Shown here: positions 47,163-59,326 of the stretch, piece after piece
How positions within the stretch are numbered: the first letter of the stretch is position 1
How the letters are laid out: every line of letters starts with the position of its first letter
Assembly (NCBI GenBank): GCA_033065855.1
Contig: JAVXUO010002985.1
Coordinates: 62,001 to 126,000, forward strand
Origin: Escallonia rubra
Taxonomy: Eukaryota > Streptophyta > Magnoliopsida > Escalloniales > Escalloniaceae
DNA length: 64,000 bases
Direction of reading: 5' to 3'
Made by a program: the position numbers and the translations under genes
The notes under the pieces: generated by a model
What the model was told of the DNA's origin: nothing
The model's input: only the letters and a program-made list of their open reading frames with translations
The model's database searches: none

Positions 47163-49307
47163 CCTTGAAGTCTACAACTCAATATGCTACTCGGATATTG
47201 GTAGATGATGAGTTGGGATGAAAAGTAGAGTAGTTCTGTGACTTTCTGTGGGGGCTACTTTTTACACCCTACTTGGAAATCTTGTGCGCTAGGAGTATCG
47301 AAGTGAAAATCTGTTCTTTTGTGATGACTGATGGAAATTTCTCGATCTTAGAGGTTTTCTTGGCTTCAACCATTTATCATGGCTGCCTCGAATTTCAACA
47401 TTTCCTAGTGCCAATTAGACTCTTGGCATGTCCTTATCCTCGTCACAGTGCTTTTTGTGAGCTGTTCTTCCTAACCTTGCTTGTTTTATGTGTTAAACAA
47501 CATTGCCATGCATACTTGGTCATGGACTGGGAGATCTTGTAACTGAGCGCAAATGTTATTTGGGTTACCGAACACGTCCATGAACCCCAATTTAGACTAA
47601 GGGAAGGGAATTTCGGTAGCTTCGAGCCTTCATCTTTACACTTTTGTACTCTTGAGCAGGAAGAAGGCAATAAGTTCGTCGAGAATAACAATGTCTAGTA
47701 ACTAGATCAGTTGTGCTACAGTGCAATCGATTAACACTAGTGGGGCTGGTGACATGTAGATCCTGACTTGGTTACAAAACTAAACTCGAGTGGTGAGACG
47801 AAGTGTACCTTTTGAGAAAAAAAATTGTTGGTTTTTATTGCTCCGGTAGAACTAGAAGCCTCGGACCTACTTGGTGTTACACTGTTACATTCTTAGACTA
47901 CTGCCTGACCCTGTAGAGGCTATGTGAATTTAACCTTAGGAATGGTTACTTTCTTGGACAATCGATTGAATTATACGAACTTGACCTACGTGCTTGGATC
48001 GTGGTGCGCTGGACTTTGGAAAGAAGGGCAGTGCACCCATAACTGGAGTAGGTTTTTCACTACAATAGTGATTATTGTTTTCGAAATCTTTAAAATATAT
48101 ATAAAAATCTACTATGTGTCAATGGAGAAATAGTCGTCACTTTCCCTAGAGCGGGGTGAGATGAGAAAAGCATGTCAAACGGCCCTAAGAGTATAGGAAT
48201 TGGACTCTCAGGGTTAGTCTTGCGCGATGTTTTGAAGGAAGAGCTTGTAGTACAAAAGTGTGTGTACTTTTAACCTGTTTAGTGTGTGTTAGTACACTAA
48301 AAATGATGGACTGCGCACTACGCATTGAGAGGTAAGGAGGCCCGTCTCAGTGGAAGGTCCTGGTGAGTAACTTGAATTCTTAAAGTTATCTTAAAACATG
48401 TCATGTAGGGCTGAAGAAGAACACCAACGAATATAAAATTTCACGAGCAACTAAAGAAAAGCTCAATTTGGAAACGCGAGAAATGATGCTGTGAATTACA
48501 GATGAGCATAGCTTGGAGAAACACCACCTTACAGTGAGAAATTTCTTTCTTAAGATAGGTAAAGTGATATTTCTTTTTTTTTTCTTCCGGCTCATGACAG
48601 TATTTTAGGTATGTGCGTAAAAGGAAAAATGTGAAATAAATTTGTGTTGGAGATTCAATGATTCGAAATTTGGCAAATCGTAAAAATGGTCCTTATCTAC
48701 TGAATAATGTGCAATCAGTCCGCTGCGTATTGAATATATCACTACATATGATTTCATGATCTTTTTAATTGTTTTTGTCAATTTTGCCTGTTATGCGGTC
48801 AAATTTAAGGACAAAGATGACAATTTACACACAATTTTCCCATTTTGACCCAAAGGGGCCATTTCACTGCCCCTATGGGTCAAGGAAAAGAAGGATGTCT
48901 AATTTGGCACTGCAGGCCCCCCTAGAGAGAGCAATTTGGAACAGACAAAGTGCAGATAATTGGTCCACCTTCAAACAAGTTGATAATCCATCCAATTATG
49001 TGATTTAGACACTTCTTTTCTCACTACTTGACGCAACCTTATTAGCTGCCCCAACCCTTATCTGAAAAGGGCTGTTTCCATCCACCCTGCTCACTGCAAT
49101 TATAAGAGTCCCTGTCCTGACTATGATGCAGTAGTACAACAACAATCTTCGTTGGCTTCTTTAATGAACGAACCATAAGAGAGGAAGGTTTAGACTTTAT
49201 CAAAACACCCCAGTACCGTTACCCTGGACAAACTCTGTTGGACCACACAATTGATTGAACTTCTTGTGAAGAAATATCTTAACACCGGATCCAGATCCCC
49301 TGCTGGT

Positions 49308-49409
49308 GGGTGCTGTACCCATTTCTGTGAGAGAGGGGGGAGAGAGAGAGAGTAACCATGGTTACTCTCTCTCTCTCCCCCCTCTCTCACAGAAATAGGT
49401 ACAACACCC
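49308..49409. repeat. 102-bp near-perfect palindrome
   Basis: Centred between 49358 and 49359 in GTAACCATGGTTAC. Each arm of 51 bases pairs with the other with only two mismatches (49313/49404 and 49320/49397). The arms include ACTCTCTCTCTCTCCCCCCT and its complement, then CTCTCACAGAAAT. There is no loop. As RNA it would form a single long hairpin on either strand. Confidence 0.93.
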
Positions 49410-51070
49410 TGCTGTAACCCATAACCTTTTTGAACGGTGGATGTCTAATGCGTTGTGTTCGATGTCTTCCGCAAGTTCCAAAGGTGGTGAGTGTAGTACC
49501 GCGTAACTATTGGCACAACCCTACCAGCTATGTCCCTTTAGAAGCATACCATTTTTCAGTTCTTTTGGAGAAAACACTAGCCGGCAATTCCATCGGTGAT
49601 GAATGAGTTCCTCGAACTTGATCAAAATCTTTACCTCTGATCAAGGGAAGACTCTTTGGAGATGGTGCCGATTGCATCTTACTCCACAATTGTTTTCTAG
49701 AAATCCATGATAACAAGCCAATTCCGAGCCATGGCAAATCGAATTGTGCCTCCGCTAGACAACTGTTCAAGATGCTAAAATACTATGACGCTTTATAAAA
49801 AGAAAAGATGTCTCTTTTAAAGCGTGAAATTGATAACATATTTGCTAATTGAGTGAGCAGACATTGAGAAAGTCGTAGGCCCCCGGTGGACTAGGACAAG
49901 TGAGGGGAGGCCAATGGTGTAAATGACGAACAAACAGTACAATGACTCGTAGCCAATTAGAAGAGAATAATTGAAAGATGAAAGCATGCTTGCCCTAGTT
50001 GAACACCAAAACCTGTTAGGATCGCTAATCAGAACTCTTCCAAAAGATGGAAATCCCAGTACAAAATGGCATCCTTTTGCGAATTCGAAGCTTCAACAGA
50101 AATGGCACTCTTGATGGTACATACAAAGCTGCGTGCATGGAATGCGCACATAAAAAATGAGGTGAAAATAGCATTTTAGCTAAAAAAATATAGTACTTTT
50201 TAGTGGCAATGAGATTCAAATGTAGCGACTTCGTCTTTTTCAAATGTTACAGGACCTCTGGATCACAGTCTTTTGAGCCTCTTCTCTCTCGCGTTGCCGG
50301 CATTTGAGTTGATCCTCAAGGCCTATCCCCCTCTTGTCCCATCAATTAAATTTTCTTTCAAATCTCGTTCATAAGATTGAAAAAAACAAAATAGATATCT
50401 TTGTAAATTCTTCTAATTTTATGTACACCTTGTTGCATCAATTTAATTTTTCATTTTCTTTCAGTATATTTTTTTTTATATCTCATTTTTCGTCTCAAAT
50501 TTCAGAATACATCTTTTCGGGAGTAGACGCAACAAAAGAGCTATGAATACTTTTTATGCTTTTAAATACCCTTGATCCAACCACATAAAGAGGCACATAA
50601 GGCAAATTAAGGCTAGCTATAGTTGATTCGATTCTCCATTGCAACCGATGGCCCAAAATCAATTGAAACCACTGAAAAATGAAATGCTGCAGCTCTTGTG
50701 ATCATAGCGGCAAAGAAACTCTGCCACTTGGTTAGCAGGCCACTTGTTAAAGCCCCTACAAAGTTGAAAAGTCGTTCTCAAGAACTAGTTTAAAAAGTGT
50801 AACAGGGGCTTGAGCTTTGGTCAAGTGGTGCAAGTTTCCCTTTGTCAAAGTTAGAATCAAAAGGAGAAGAAGTCAGCCAAAGATATACAAGGCCCTAAGA
50901 CACCATCAACTTGTCAGGCTCTGATAGTGCTAGATTCCTGAAGCTGGGGCTCATGAAGTCTTGATTTGTCATGATAATGGGGGGTTTTTGTTTAGTTGAG
51001 GAGTGTTGGGTTCACAAGTTTCTTCGAAAACAATCAAACTTCGAAAACAATCAAACGCCTTAATCTCACT

Positions 51071-51222
51071 ATTCTTAAAAATGAGATTTGAAAATGATTT
51101 ATAAGTGAAAAACTGTTTTTATAAGATACTTGATAGTAGTTTCACGATTCTTAAAAATGAGTTTTGAAAAGGATTTATAAGTGAAAAACTGTTGTTGTAA
51201 GGTGTTTGGTAGTAGGGTTAGT
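51071..51222. repeat. 76-bp tandem duplication
   Basis: ATTCTTAAAAATGAGATTTG.. at 51071 recurs at 51147 with few changes, and both copies carry GATTTATAAGTGAAAAACTG. The two units run in direct orientation. Confidence 0.85.
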
Positions 51223-53771
51223 GTGTGTTATTTTACATGCCACTCGCTTGTTGGTGCATGATTTTAGGCGCACTTGAAATATGATTTATTTTTAAAAAAA
51301 TATTTTTATTTTGAAAAAAAATTTGTTTTACTGAAAATGTGTGATTTATTATTTAAATTTAAATTTTTATTTATTAGAAATAAGTTTCTGACAGTTATTT
51401 TTATAACTGTTTCATTTGTTTTTTTTTTTCAATAGTTGCGTCTGTAAAGAGAAAGAAATATATGATTTTCTACTCTTCCCGAACATATGCTTGAAATCTC
51501 ATAAAACCTTTTCCTTACTGTAAAGTTTTTATAGTTAAAACGTGCATTGTTTCAAAGGGAATTTCTACGGAAATTTTCACTGAGACTTTACTGTATCCTG
51601 AATGATTGTTTGTCTAACCCATCGGGCAAAATCGTTTTCGAGCCGGGACAAATAAATCTTAAAAAAAAAAAAAAAAAGCGAATACGCACGTCATAATCTT
51701 TATCTGTAATTTCGATTCCATCAAATTTCCAACAAGGACCGGGGGCTTTTCTTTGCATAAGTTTGAAACCCCTCTGGGGCCACTGGTCTCGTGATACTGA
51801 TGGCCAAAGATTCCAAAACCTCTCTTGATATGTTCGTCATCGTTCTCTGCGGTGGTGGAGGATGGATGGAGGAACTGAAGACAACGATGGCTGACATGAT
51901 TTCCTCAGCACAAGCAGTGTGATGGATATGACAGAAAGGTGGGTCTGTATGCACAAGGAAAAGGATTGGATTGAAATGGGATAATCAACTTTCAACAACT
52001 GCGGAACATTGAAGACCAAACAAACTGTGGGAGCAACAAGAGTAGAAGCTCTTGAAGTCCCTGGTTTGCATGGAAAAGGAATATTATCTGTTGATTTAAA
52101 TAGCATAATGACAATACACTTTCAATATGTAGGAGTAACAAAGCATTGATGGATGCAGACCTAATTTTGTCCATAGATAGGCTTGGAAAAGTGAAGTGGT
52201 ATAAACTGAAATACCAATCCTTATTCCATGCAAGCATTAAGAAAGTAGTAAAATTAGACGTAAAGTGACATAAGGGTATATATAATATTGATAATATTGT
52301 AGCGGAGGTTGGGGTAAAGAATATTGGATAGTTCGTGATTATTGATCTCAATTATCTAGGATCGTTGATTATATTATATTATATGCTTTCCTTGACTTCT
52401 AATTAATATTTATCACATCTACCCCTTGATCCAATTCCATTAATGATCATGACCAATTGTCCGAACCGGGTAATTTTTAGTGTGGGAAGATAGACATTTG
52501 TGTTGTCATGACATAAGTCCCATTTGTAACAACAATGAAAAAAGACAAGTTTGACGGTTAAACTGAGCAACTCTAATTTCATTGATTCGCGAACGACCTC
52601 CCCCCATGATAGACTAAGTTTGAAAGTGATTTAAAAAAAATTCAGGTTAAATTCTGATCAGTTTTCAAAATCAAATTTAAACTACTTTAAGTAAAATTAG
52701 TTTATTGTTTGACAAAAATAGTTGTAAACTACCTTAAAATTACAAAACGTGTTTGGGTAGAAAGTGCTTAAATCAGTTCCATTACGATAAAATAACTATG
52801 GAGGACACATTTTAATATCCATATAGGGTTAACATAAATTTCATTTGTAAATAACTACAACATACAAACAAGTGATCGACAATGTTATTTTCATCCGCCT
52901 ACACTTCTCATTTTAAATTGAAAAGACTCACAATCTCACATTAATTAGTGCATATAGAACGACGCTTTTTTCAAATTGGTTAAAGGGCATGACATGTTCT
53001 TTTGTGAGAAGTATAAAGTTAATATTATGAGAAAAATAATTATTTCATAATCCTCAAATTTTCAAGATTATGAATTAAATCAGCTTTTAATTTTTGGAGA
53101 CAGATTAAATTTGTTAATCTTTTTTGCCAAACACCCACATACCCGATTTAATCTAAACTAAATCGCATTTGACTATCAAAAAATGAATCCTAAACACGCT
53201 CCAATGCTTTGAATTAGCAGTCAACACGATTTTGATTAAGATATAACACCGTATACCCGGAGAGTTAATGGATCATCCATCTTAGTTGATACTCCAAATG
53301 AAAGATAGACAAGTCCCTTCATTGCTATCAAATCATGGATTGCCCATATATATACATATTTTCAATCTCACAAGAAATGTTTTTTCTTTTAGTTTTTCTT
53401 GGTGGCACGTCTAATAAAAAAGAAAAAATATAAAGTTAATGAGGATAAAAGGAAAAGGTTGGTGGGGTAAACTAAAGTGTGAGCCACTAACACACGGAGA
53501 AACATATGGAATGTGACAAAGTAGCTGGTTTTGGGGAGACAAACCAAAGGAACAGTGATTGTAGATAAAGTTAAAAAGAAAGAAGGAGAAGAACCTCACA
53601 ATTCAAAGTAAAAAGAATTGAAAAAGGAACTACTGAGCTGAATTTTTTTTAATGAAAGCAAAATTCCCACCACCTTAGATTAAATTATCTCAATTTGAGA
53701 CTTGCAAGTCACCATCACATTGCTGCATTTGTCAAAGTCTCATTTTTTGGCCAAAGTTTGGTAGCAGTGTG

Positions 53772-54144
53772 TTATATAATCCAATGGTTCTTGATTTTTT
53801 CCTTTCTAAAATCTGGACTGAGAATTAAATTCTCCATTTATCTTGTGCTTTTGTAAATGTAATTAATGCAGGTTGGTTAGCTGAGAGAAAATATAGCAGA
53901 GGATCTAGGATAGAGAGAAAGAGAGAGAGAAGGATTCAACTTCCCTCGGTGATTTTCTTGTTTTCTTTTTAATTTCTGGTAAAACAAAGCAGAGATAGAG
54001 ATGGGTTTCGTATTCTCGTCGTCTTTCTCTATCTGATTTTATCCATTTAACTTTTTAGAGAGAGAAAGTTAAGGGGGGAGAGAGAGAGGGGGGGTTTCTC
54101 CCTGTGTTTTGTCACCATCAGCATATGTACGTGGAAGCTTGGAA
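53772..54144 (+). promoter_or_regulatory. Probable PGL promoter and 5' leader exon
   Basis: TTATATAAT at 53772-53780 could be the TATA box. It is followed by a GA/CT-rich stretch (53905-54095) typical of plant leaders and a possible donor, GAAG|GTAACTT, at about 54144. The coding exon begins at 55009, so a leader intron of roughly 0.8 kb is inferred. Its interior includes (GT)n runs near 54252-54271. No transcript evidence is available. Confidence 0.35.
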
Positions 54145-55008
54145 GGTAACTTCTTCTATTTATCCGAATAACTGATATTATAATCAGCCAAATGTATCGG
54201 ATTAGATTTTAAATGCGTTATATATACCTGTATGTGTCCTCTGAGTGAGTGAGTGTGTGTGTGTGTGTGCGTGTCAATGAGTGTGTGTATGTTGTTTTAT
54301 ATAGTTCTCGTAGGTACCCATCTTCCACCTTAGTTTCTTCCTTCTCTGCCACCCATCTCTCTTGTACTTCTTTGTAAGCTTCTCTCTCCTATTATGTATA
54401 CATACGTGTGTGTGTGTAATTGACTTTGGGTATATTGTGCTATTGGTTGCAGCTTCAGGAATGTATGATTTCAAGATATAATTTTCATGTCTTTTTGCCC
54501 TCTTTTCCCCCTGGTGTTACTGTAATGGGATTTGAGTTTATGATCTTTTGTGATCTGGTTTTTGTGCATGTTACATTTATTTTGATGCATTCAAGTGCAA
54601 AAAGGGGTTATTTGGCCTGGATCTCTTGTTAATGATCATAATTCTCTTCAATTGGATTGATGTGTTGTTTTTAATTTCTTACTTCGGTGGTTCTTATTTC
54701 TGTGTTCGTGAATCTTTGCATTATTTGTGATCTGAGTTGTGGAAGTTCGAGCCTGAGTATCAGCACTATTCCAAGTGTTACCATAATTTACTTTAATGTC
54801 AGTAGTTCTTTTCCATGGTGGCCATTGAAATCAATTATGACTACGTGTCCTGCAATATATCATGCGATTATGATACATCTATGCTGCTATATTTTGGATA
54901 TGAATATGAAGTTGATATCACATATTATCTACTTCTCCCAAACAAAACTGATTTCTGTTGTAATTTTCGCACAGTAGAGCTATTCTTTACGTTAGACTTG
55001 CGAGGGGC

Positions 55009-58000
55009 ATGGCTCTTTTTATAAAGCACAAAGATAGAGGGGAGTTGAGGGTCCATGAAAACTTGGATGAGTTGAGCACTGATTTGGTGGACTATATTGC
55101 GGAGTTGTCGGAGGTGTCAGTGAAAGATCGGGGTATTTTCGCCATTGCTCTATCGGGTGGTTCCCTCATCAGCTTGATGAGGTATGCAAGTCTATTTCTT
55201 TCTTGTGTACGTTGTTGTTTACTTTCTTTATTGTTATAGGGTAATTTTGGTTTGATATTTTTGGAGGAAAGCAGGAAACTTTGTGAAGCTCCTTATAACA
55301 AGACTGTCGACTGGGCTAAGTGGTATATATTTTGGGCCGATGAGCGCGTGGTGGCAAAAAGTCATGCTGATAGCAACTATAAGCTAGCGAAGGATCATAT
55401 TTTGTTGAAGGTATCTATCTAGGCTAAGTACTTTCTTGTGCATGTGATATCTTTCGTTCATACAAAAGATCAATAATCTTGGCCTTCTTACTTAGCTTGG
55501 AGTATGAACTGGATTAGTACAGTACCTACTCATCATCCTTCGTAGTACAACTGAATTTCGCTTTTACTTGTAGCTAATTTTAACCTTTTGGACCAGCAAA
55601 TGCATTCTCTATTGGGTGGTGGGTGGTGGAGGTGGGGGTGTTGGAGGGGTGTGAGTGGAGGGGATCGATCTAGAACACACATGTATATACGTTGATGTTC
55701 TTGCTTGGTGAATAGATGATGTGTGTGCAGTAAGGTCCTGCAGTCTTCTTGAGTAAGTAAGATTCATTCTTGTACAGTTTCAAAGAGATCTTTTCCTCTC
55801 CAATCTAAGAATCTCAGATATGGTTGAGGAGTTACATGCCACAGAGGTCTTACATTTTCGGAACACCTATCGAAGTTATGCAGAATAAGAATCTCAATCA
55901 CAGCTTGACATCATGCTTGGACAGTGAATAAACTAGTGTGGCAAAGTTGTCAGATTTGTCAAAGTCATTTAGTACCCTCATACTCTGAGATGGCTGATTG
56001 TTATTTGGAACCCCTCAGTTGCATAGGTAATAGCAATATGCGTTTATGAACCTTTGCCCTAATATGTGGCGATAAACTGCCCTGTTTTTTGGTGGCGATA
56101 GCTTTGATTCCTGTTTCAAACCCTCAACTTTCTATATATGCCGAACTAGTTCGATTCGAAGATTCAAGTGCCATTAAATTGTCTGTTAGTGTATCTGTCA
56201 ATTATAGTTTGGGGCACGCCGTTATAAAGGAAATCTTGGTTGCTTATTTGTTGTTTTCGAGTTAGTGATAATGGCAATTAAGTAGCTTTTGTGATGTCTA
56301 TGCCCTTGTTTTGTTTTCTCCGTCCTCACCCCTAAACATTGTTTTCTAGTTGCAGAAGGTCAGTTTTCTAATTTTCGTTTAGGGGCGTAATATAACAGAA
56401 TACGAGGATCTGTCAGGCCGGATGACTAAAGAGTCAAGGCGGTCTTGAGAGAGCTGAGTAGCTTAATAGAGTTGCAAGTTCTTAGTGGACCGCATGGGGA
56501 GATTTCTAACAGCCAGAACTCTGATGTCTGTTGACTGATCACTTATCGCCTGCCTTCTTGAGTCCTCTAGGTTTAGGGAGCCAAGTGTACAGAGAACAAC
56601 AACGTGGCATGTGTCGAGCAAAGTTAGCCAACTGCAAGGAAAAAATGGCAGTTAAAGAATGTTGAGTTCAAGGTGTAGATGCACCAACTAACATGAAGAA
56701 AACACATTGTCCGCCTGAAGACTCTGTTATGGCACATGCCAAACAGACGCGGGGCATATTGTCTCTAAGCCGAGGCTATTTTCGATGAACTTTTAACTCC
56801 ATACACCAAGCCACAAACCCTAAAAGGTCTTGAGGTGGGTTGCACCATTCCAGTACATTTTAATGACCATACCACGCTTTACGTTGGGCTCGGGGGTACC
56901 CTTAGGCTCTGCCAACGGGGACATCTGCGAGTCGAGCTGCATGTGCTTGAGGAGATCGCTGTTACGGAGAAATTGAATGCAGTCAGCCAGGTGGATCACC
57001 ACAGAGTTGTGAACGACCTCATACTCATCCATGCCATGACCTAAAGTCTTATTACCACGTGTACCTACTATGTGGGTATATGACTCATGAGACCTACATA
57101 TGTGACTCGCAATAGAATACTTTTTCCTCAGTTTTAACATTGATGTAGGGACTTAGTCTTCCAGAAAGTACTTCAATTTATCGTTAGTCATTTACAGTAT
57201 TTGGCTAAGCGTTGCTCTGACACTTTCCCTATGGTAGATTGGCGCGGCATGTACTTAAAGTAGCAATGCCAACTTGATCTTCTAGATGTTTTGCTAGGGC
57301 TGTGAAGATTTCTTGTGACCATTACCTAATCTGAGCTCCTTACAGGGCATAATGCTTTTAATTAGATTTTTGCTTTTACGCATTTTTTCAAATTTCTAGT
57401 CGTGTTCAAGTGTTCCCTTTACTTACTTATCTACTCATGGAAAAACCATCACTTTGGCTTTTGTTGTTCATATAAATTCCTAGCAGAGGGGGGTGAAAAT
57501 CTGCAATAGTTTCCAATCTTAATCTGAGGATCCCATCTGGTAAATGCATGGATATGAAAACTAAGGAATTTATTACTTCTATATTTAGATCCAAGGGAAT
57601 TGCGGTTCGAAGATGGATTGGCCCACTCAGACATTACTTATTAAGCTATTTCAAATCCATTGTAGGACTCCCATATCCACCAATTCGGCTAGTGAAATCC
57701 AAGTTCTCATGTAAATCTAGCTTTACTATTTTAGGCAATTGCTAAATCTTTAATTTGAATCGTTGATGGAAATTCACTTATGCCATATTATCTTGCAAAT
57801 GATTATGCTTATATAGATTCTTAATATGCAGGTACCTATTGTTCCCAGTCATGTACATTCCATCAATGATTCGCTGTCTGCAGAGGAAGCTGCTGATGAG
57901 TACGAGTTTGTCATCAGACAGCTTGTGAGAACCCGAGTGGTCGGTGTCTCCGAGATCAGCGACTGCCCCAAGTTTGACCTAATCCTTCTTGGAATGGGCC

Positions 58001-58320
58001 CTGATGGACATGTCGCCTCACTCTTCCCTAATCACCCGGTGCTTGATGAGAAAGATGAGTGGGTAACTTTTATCACCGACTCACCCAAGCCCCCCCCTGA
58101 GAGGATCACATTCACTCTGCCTGTAATCAACTCTGCATCCAATGTGATCGTGGTCGCGACGGGCAGCAGCAAAGCAGAGGCGGTGCACTTAGCGGTTGAC
58201 GATGTAGGGCCTGACAGTCCATTGTTGCCTGCAAGGATGGTCCAACCAGCTAAAGGGAAGCTGGTGTGGTTCTTTGACAAGCTGGCTGCTTCAAAACTTG
58301 AGGGTTCTCAGTTTTCCTAG
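55009..58320 (+). CDS. PGL: 6-phosphogluconolactonase, cytosolic type
   Basis: Three coding exons, 55009-55181, 55275-55410 and 57832-58320, are in phase and give 265 residues. The enzyme hydrolyses 6-phosphoglucono-delta-lactone to 6-phosphogluconate, step two of the oxidative pentose phosphate pathway. Family motifs are present: [11 protein letters not shown] (phosphate-binding loop), [10 protein letters not shown], and [20 protein letters not shown] with the catalytic Gly-Met-Gly-Pro-Asp-Gly-His segment. The C-terminal region [11 protein letters not shown] matches plant isoforms. It starts [20 protein letters not shown] with no transit peptide and ends GSQFS with no peroxisomal SKL, so a cytosolic isoform such as Arabidopsis PGL1 is the best match. 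Intron 2 is 2.4 kb and holds a coding-like relic at 57140-56820. The gene is convergent with FLN2. Confidence 0.94.
56817..57140 (-). pseudogene. Unrecognised coding-like fragment in PGL intron 2
   Basis: On the minus strand a GC-rich open stretch reads [20 protein letters not shown] and continues [18 protein letters not shown]. Its base composition and codon pattern differ from the AT-rich intron around it. It has no start context or splice sites I could trust. It may be a fragment of a transposon protein or a captured host exon; I do not recognise the family. Confidence 0.3.
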
Positions 58321-59326
58321 TAGAGCTAAGCTCTTCTTGTCATACTGATTGTATCTAGTGTACGAATTCAAACGCTGGCCGATTCCTCTTTTAGTGATTT
58401 TTCTTCTTCTTTCTTTAGATGCCCTTTCAAAGTTGGGTTGATCTCTCGCTTTTGGTGTTTGTTCCCCTGGGGAAGTGTTGTGGGTTTCCACTGGTCAAGA
58501 TAATAACTTGGGGACTTTTATACAAGTATTCTGGCTTCTGGGAAGCTAGCTTAGTTCTTGGTTTTGACACAGGACTATAGCAATAGGTACCTAGAAAATG
58601 GCGTAGCGACGTACTTTTGAAGATAAACGAGACAGTTTTGTGCTTCAAGTTTGTTCATCTCAGTTAAATTGACTTAGTTGGCTAGACAGAAGAAGATGAA
58701 AGCGGTCAATATAGGAGTCGGGGATCACCATTTCCAGTGGAAGCCAATATGAACTACTTCATCATCTCCATAACCAGAGACTGGCTACTTCCTTTACTCC
58801 ATATGATCACCAACTGAAAGTAGTAGACAGGGGCTGACATTGATCATGACATTGCGCCAAACAGTTTCATGATGATTCAAATACACGCAAAAGTAACAAG
58901 CTCAAAAAGGAAACCAAAATAAAAGGGAAAAGACCACACGGGACTTCTTGCAAGATCATGACAGTAACCGCCTCTTAAACAACAAAGTACTTAATTCTCT
59001 AAGTCGCATGTTCTGAATTTATGGGGTTCACAAGCAGTTGTAACTTTATGCCAACATAACGCGACAACCAACCAAACCTGGAATTACATTAGCAACGGTC
59101 AGCCAAGGCAGCGAAGCCAGCAAACTTCAGCCTTTAAACATGTTTGGTATTGTCATCAGAGTAGATGCCATGCATTCCATTGCAAAATTGGTGTCACAGA
59201 AGTACAGCCACAACCATACCGCCGTGGCAGGAGAAGATACACTCGACTTACTTTACAGGGGATTGGCTCCCGGCCTTTTAATGGCGTATACAAAACAATC
59301 TAATGCAAGACAATACAATAAACCGT
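58321..59326. other. Convergent 3' region between PGL and FLN2
   Basis: No gene seen. It should hold the 3' UTRs of PGL (reading right) and FLN2 (reading left). Short open frames present do not resemble proteins. Confidence 0.5.

Larger units (their letters stand above)
47163..53760. other. Long intergenic region, RimP to PGL
   Basis: 6.6 kb without a recognisable host gene. The first few hundred bases should be the RimP 3' UTR. Noted features are the 102-bp palindrome at 49308-49409, a 76-bp tandem duplication at about 51071-51222, an oligo-A run at 51661-51677 and AT-rich DNA from 51250 to 53760. I found no transposon termini that I could support here, although 47.2-48.6 kb may contain old decayed repeats. 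Confidence 0.5.
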
